A stretch of 64,000 nucleotides of DNA from NCBI GenBank assembly GCA_949878425.1, contig CATLAL010000011.1, positions 1 through 64,000 on the forward strand, written 5' to 3'. The position numbers and the translations under genes were made by a program. The stretch is from an uncultured Oscillospiraceae bacterium. GTDB taxonomy: Bacteria > Bacillota > Clostridia > Oscillospirales > Oscillospiraceae. How positions within the stretch are numbered: position 1 is the first letter of the stretch; the number at the start of each line of letters is the position of its first letter. Below are positions 60,955-64,000 of the stretch, piece after piece. The notes beneath the pieces are model-generated. The model saw nothing but the letters and a program-made list of their open reading frames with translations. It did no database searches and was not told the origin of the DNA.

Positions 60955-61331
60955 AGGATATGACTGAGCTTGTAACGCGCATCTCCGGCGCCAACCCCCG
61001 CAAGTGCATGAAGTGCGGCAAGTGCACCGCCGCCTGTCCCGCCTATGACGAGATGGACTACCACCCCCACCAGTTCGTGGACATGGTGGAGACCGGGCGA
61101 CTGGAGGAGCTGATGAACTCCAGGGGCATCTACATGTGCCTGAGCTGCTTCGCCTGCCTGGAGCGGTGTCCCCGGAGCGTGGAGCCGGCCCGGCTCATCG
61201 AGGCCGTGCGCCTGGCGGTGATCCGCCAGCAGGATAAAAACCACCTGAAGCCGGAACAGATCCCCCCCCTGCTGGATCCGGACCTGCCCCAGCAGGCCAT
61301 TACCAGCGCCTTCCGGAAATACAGAAAGTGA
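60951..61331 (+). CDS. hdrC: Heterodisulfide reductase subunit C
   Basis: 126 aa from the ATG at 60951. Two 4Fe-4S motifs, CMKCGKCTAACP and CLSCFACLERCP, in a small iron-sulfur protein that carries electrons from HdrA to HdrB. Confidence 0.93.
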   Translation: MKDMTELVTRISGANPRKCMKCGKCTAACPAYDEMDYHPHQFVDMVETGRLEELMNSRGIYMCLSCFACLERCPRSVEPARLIEAVRLAVIRQQDKNHLKPEQIPPLLDPDLPQQAITSAFRKYRK

Positions 61332-61342
61332 GGTGAGGGAAC

Positions 61343-63334
61343 ATGCAGAAAATCGGCGTATTCGTGTGCTGGTGCGGCAGCAACATCGCCGCCACCGTGG
61401 ACGTGGAGACCGTTTCCGACGCCCTGGCCCGTGAGCCGGGTGTGGTGTTCTCCACCAACTACCAGTACATGTGCTCCCAGGCAGGCCAGGACATGATCCA
61501 GGAGAAGATCCGGGAGCTGGGTCTCACCGGCGTGGTGATCTGCTCCTGCTCCCCCCGGATGCACGAGGCCACCTTCCGCCGGGCCTGTGAAAAGGCGGGT
61601 CTCAACCCCTACTTGGTGGAGATCGCCAACATCCGGGAGCAGTGCTCCTGGATCCACAAGGACAAGGCCGTTGGCACGGAGAAGGCCATTATTCTGGGCC
61701 GGGCGGCCATTGCCAAGGTCCAGCTCAACGCCCCCCTCACCGCCGGCGAGAGCCCGGTGACCAAGCGGGCCCTGGTAATCGGCGGCGGCATTGCCGGCAT
61801 CCAGACCGCCCTGGACATCGCGGAGGCCGGCTTCCCGGTGGACATTGTGGAGAAGAAGCCCACCATTGGCGGCAAGATGACCCAGATCGACAAGACCTTC
61901 CCCACCCTGGACTGCGCGGCCTGCATCCTCACCCCCAAGATGGTGGACGCGGCCCAGAATGAAAAAATCAACATCATCTCCTACGCCCAGGTGGAGGAGG
62001 TGGCGGGCTTTGTGGGCAATTTCTCCGTGAAGATCCGGAAGAGGGCCCGGTTTGTGGACGAGACCAAGTGCACCGGCTGCGGCCTGTGCACGGAGAAGTG
62101 CCCTCAGAAGAACGTGCCCAACGAGTTCAACCAGGGTCTGGACAACCGCCGGGCCATCTACATTCCCTTCGCCCAGGCGGTGCCCAAGGTGGCTACCATT
62201 GACCCCAACTACTGCACCATGCTGAAAACCGGCAAGTGCGGCGTGTGCTCCAAGGTCTGCACCGCCGGGGCCATCGACTACCGCCAGCAAGACGAGATCA
62301 TCCAGCAGGAGTACGGGGCCATCGTGGCCGCCACCGGCTTCGAACCCATCTCTATGGAGAAGTTTGACGAGTTTGCCTACTCCCAGAGCCCGGACGTGGT
62401 GACCAGCCTGGAGTTCGAGCGGCTGATGAACGCCGCGGGCCCCACCGGCGGCACTCTGCTACGGCCCTCTGACGGGAAGCACCCCCACACCCTGGTGTTC
62501 GTCCAGTGCGTGGGCTCCCGGTGCGACGGCGGGGAGAAGGGAAAGCCCTACTGCTCCAAAATCTGCTGCATGTACACCGCCAAGCACGCCATGCTCACCC
62601 GGGAGAAGTACCCGGACACGGAGGTGTACGTCTTTTACATCGACGTACGCACCCCGGGCAAGAACTTCGACGAGTTCTACCGCCGGGCGGTGGAGGAGTA
62701 CGGCGTCCACTACGTCAAGGGCATGGTGGGCAAGGTGGCGCCCGAGAACGGCAAGCTGAAGGTTCAGGCCTCGGACCTCCTGGGGGGCCGGCAGCTCCAC
62801 ATTGACGCGGACATGGTGGTGCTGGCGGCGGCCATCGAGCCGGACAGGAGCGCCAGGCCCCTGGCCACCATGCTCACCGCCTCCATGGACACCAACGACT
62901 TCTTCACCGAGGCCCACCCCAAGCTGCGGCCCGTGGAGAGCCCCACGGCGGGCGTGTTCCTCTCCGGGGCCTGCCAGGGCCCCAAGGACATCCCGGAGAC
63001 CGTGGCCCAGGCGGGGGCGGCGGCGGCCAAGGTGATCGGCCTGCTCAGCAGGGACCACCTCACCTGCAACCCCTGCGTGGCGGAGAGCAATGAGCTCATG
63101 TGCAACGGCTGCTCCGCCTGTGAGAAGGTCTGCCCCTACGGGGCCATCACCTACATAGACAAGGAGTTCCGGGGCCCCAACCGGACCACCCTGGTGCGCC
63201 GGGTGGCCCAGGTGAACCCGGCGGTGTGCCAGGGCTGCGGCGCGTGTACCGTGGCCTGCCCCTCCGGCGCCATGGACCTCAAGGGCTTTTCCAACGCGCA
63301 AATCATGGCGGAGGTGGACGCTATATGCAAGTAA
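61343..63334 (+). CDS. hdrA: Heterodisulfide reductase subunit A (FAD, iron-sulfur)
   Basis: 663 aa, HdrA family length. N-terminal Cys domain (FVCWCGSNI, CSCSPRMHE), FAD-binding domain (GGGIAGIQTALDIAEAG, then PTLDCAACILTPKMVDA), an inserted ferredoxin pair (CTGCGLCTEKCP, CGVCSKVC) and C-terminal ferredoxin pair (CNGCSACEKVCP, CQGCGACTVACP). The flavin is the bifurcating site in homologues. With HdrBC and MvhD it should couple ferredoxin and another donor or acceptor. Confidence 0.95.
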   Translation: MQKIGVFVCWCGSNIAATVDVETVSDALAREPGVVFSTNYQYMCSQAGQDMIQEKIRELGLTGVVICSCSPRMHEATFRRACEKAGLNPYLVEIANIREQCSWIHKDKAVGTEKAIILGRAAIAKVQLNAPLTAGESPVTKRALVIGGGIAGIQTALDIAEAGFPVDIVEKKPTIGGKMTQIDKTFPTLDCAACILTPKMVDAAQNEKINIISYAQVEEVAGFVGNFSVKIRKRARFVDETKCTGCGLCTEKCPQKNVPNEFNQGLDNRRAIYIPFAQAVPKVATIDPNYCTMLKTGKCGVCSKVCTAGAIDYRQQDEIIQQEYGAIVAATGFEPISMEKFDEFAYSQSPDVVTSLEFERLMNAAGPTGGTLLRPSDGKHPHTLVFVQCVGSRCDGGEKGKPYCSKICCMYTAKHAMLTREKYPDTEVYVFYIDVRTPGKNFDEFYRRAVEEYGVHYVKGMVGKVAPENGKLKVQASDLLGGRQLHIDADMVVLAAAIEPDRSARPLATMLTASMDTNDFFTEAHPKLRPVESPTAGVFLSGACQGPKDIPETVAQAGAAAAKVIGLLSRDHLTCNPCVAESNELMCNGCSACEKVCPYGAITYIDKEFRGPNRTTLVRRVAQVNPAVCQGCGACTVACPSGAMDLKGFSNAQIMAEVDAICK

Positions 63335-63765
63335 ATCAGGAATTCCGGCCCACCATTGCGGCCTTCTGCTGCAACTGGTGCTCCTACGCGGGAGCGGACC
63401 TGGCCGGCACCAACCGCCTCCAGTACCCGGCGGACGTGAAGATCATCCGCATCCCCTGCTCCTGCCGGCTGAACCCGCTGTTCATTCTCCGGGCCTTCCA
63501 GCGGGGGGCGGACGGGGTGATCCTCTGCGGCTGCCACCCCGGGGACTGCCACTACACCACCGGCAACTACTACGCCCGCAGGCGGATGACGCTGCTGTTC
63601 TCCATGCTGGACTATCTGGGCATTGAGCGGGAGCGGACCAGGGTGGAGTGGGTCTCCGCCGCCGAGGGCGCCAAATTCGCCGAGACCATGAACGAGTTCG
63701 TCTCCACCGTGGCCCGTCTGGGGGAGAACCGGAGATTGGAGGACCTGCGATGCAAGAGCGAGTAA
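63325..63765 (+). CDS. mvhD: MvhD/FlpD-like hydrogenase iron-sulfur subunit
   Basis: 146 aa from the ATG at 63325, overlapping the hdrA end by 10 bases. CCNWCSYAGADLAG, RIPCSCRLNP and CGCHPGDCHY are the 2Fe-2S-binding cysteines of MvhD. It docks an electron-input module (hydrogenase or dehydrogenase) to HdrA. Confidence 0.94.
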   Translation: MQVNQEFRPTIAAFCCNWCSYAGADLAGTNRLQYPADVKIIRIPCSCRLNPLFILRAFQRGADGVILCGCHPGDCHYTTGNYYARRRMTLLFSMLDYLGIERERTRVEWVSAAEGAKFAETMNEFVSTVARLGENRRLEDLRCKSE

Positions 63766-64000
63766 AGGCCAAGGCCATAGAGCTGCTGGAGAGCGGCTGC
63801 CGGGTTCTGGGCTGGAAGGCGGGCGAGTTCTTCTACGATGTCACCCCGGCGGTGTTCACCAGCCGGGAGGAGATCGAGCGGGACTTCGTGTTCAACCCCT
63901 TCTGCGGGGCCAACCAGTCCAAGTACCTCATCGCCGAGAGCCGCAGGGGCGGCCGGGTCGCCGCGTTTTTGAAGCCCTGCGACACCTACTCCTTCCAGCA
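63750..64000 (+). CDS. Start of an electron-transfer protein gene (3' truncated by window)
   Basis: ATG at 63750 with GGAGGA upstream, overlapping mvhD by 16 bases. The visible 83 residues (VKAKAIELLESGCRVLGWK, FNPFCGANQSKYLI, FLKPCDTYSF) resemble the N-terminus of F420-hydrogenase/dehydrogenase beta-subunit-like iron-sulfur flavoproteins found beside hdr-mvhD genes. It would be the electron-input partner; the rest lies beyond the window. Confidence 0.65.
   Translation, partial: MQERVKAKAIELLESGCRVLGWKAGEFFYDVTPAVFTSREEIERDFVFNPFCGANQSKYLIAESRRGGRVAAFLKPCDTYSFQ

Overview
The window looks like chromosome from a GC-rich, strictly anaerobic Clostridia, most like gut Oscillospiraceae (Flavonifractor / Pseudoflavonifractor / Lawsonibacter type). 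Reasons: Firmicutes-style AGGAGG ribosome binding sites, a monomeric [FeFe]-hydrogenase, an FprA flavodiiron protein, HdrABC-MvhD electron-bifurcation genes, an anaerobic CbiK cobaltochelatase and strong Clostridia-type family membership throughout. The taxonomic call is inference from gene content, not from a marker search.

Layout. 1-1.7 kb: right part of a mobile element that ends against a tRNA-Ala(GGC) gene. It carries a eukaryotic-virus-like CRESS-DNA Rep (HUH endonuclease plus SF3 helicase). Just upstream of rep lies a perfect 10-bp stem whose loop holds TAGTATTAC, the nonanucleotide of circovirus and nanovirus replication origins, followed by short tandem iterons. 2-2.7 kb: gene remnants. 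3.2-4.6 kb: LytTR regulator with a DUF3021 partner and a likely autoregulatory site, then an SRP RNA gene. 4.7-9.5 kb: orphan citrate lyase ligase, an ECF S-component/DUF3784/[FeFe]-hydrogenase operon, an acetyltransferase and rplS. 9.8-17.3 kb: DUF2200, a phosphatase-GNAT fusion, a MerR regulator, a chemoreceptor and a SUV3-like helicase. 17.6-25.6 kb: DDAH - LD-carboxypeptidase - peptide ABC transporter - phosphodiesterase operon. 26-31.4 kb: endonuclease III, then a PocR/AraC regulator with a carbohydrate ABC importer. 31.6-38.6 kb: SleB hydrolase, PfkB kinase, CbiK, IspD-IspF, aldo/keto reductase and flavodiiron protein.

38.7-48.5 kb is a complete chorismate/Phe/Tyr operon: aroF, tyrA, a methyltransferase, aroB, aroA, aroC, pheA, a fused aroE-aroK, a GNAT gene and aroQ. 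It is preceded by a short leader peptide in which 7 of 19 residues are Phe or Tyr, and by an intrinsic terminator, so transcription is probably controlled by ribosome-mediated attenuation.

48.6-56.5 kb: ferritin-like, HD, WYL, nitrilase, solute-binding, PgeF, GNAT and aldose-epimerase genes. 57-60 kb: a lactate/malate dehydrogenase with a malate-type specificity residue under a probable Rex operator, followed by fumarase; near-identical direct repeats flank this pair. 60.1-64 kb: hdrBCA-mvhD and the start of another electron-transfer gene, cut by the window end.

Intergenic regions are crowded with at least three families of palindromic repeats, including a roughly 165-bp MITE-like family (five copies). 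One copy is inserted inside a repeat of another family.
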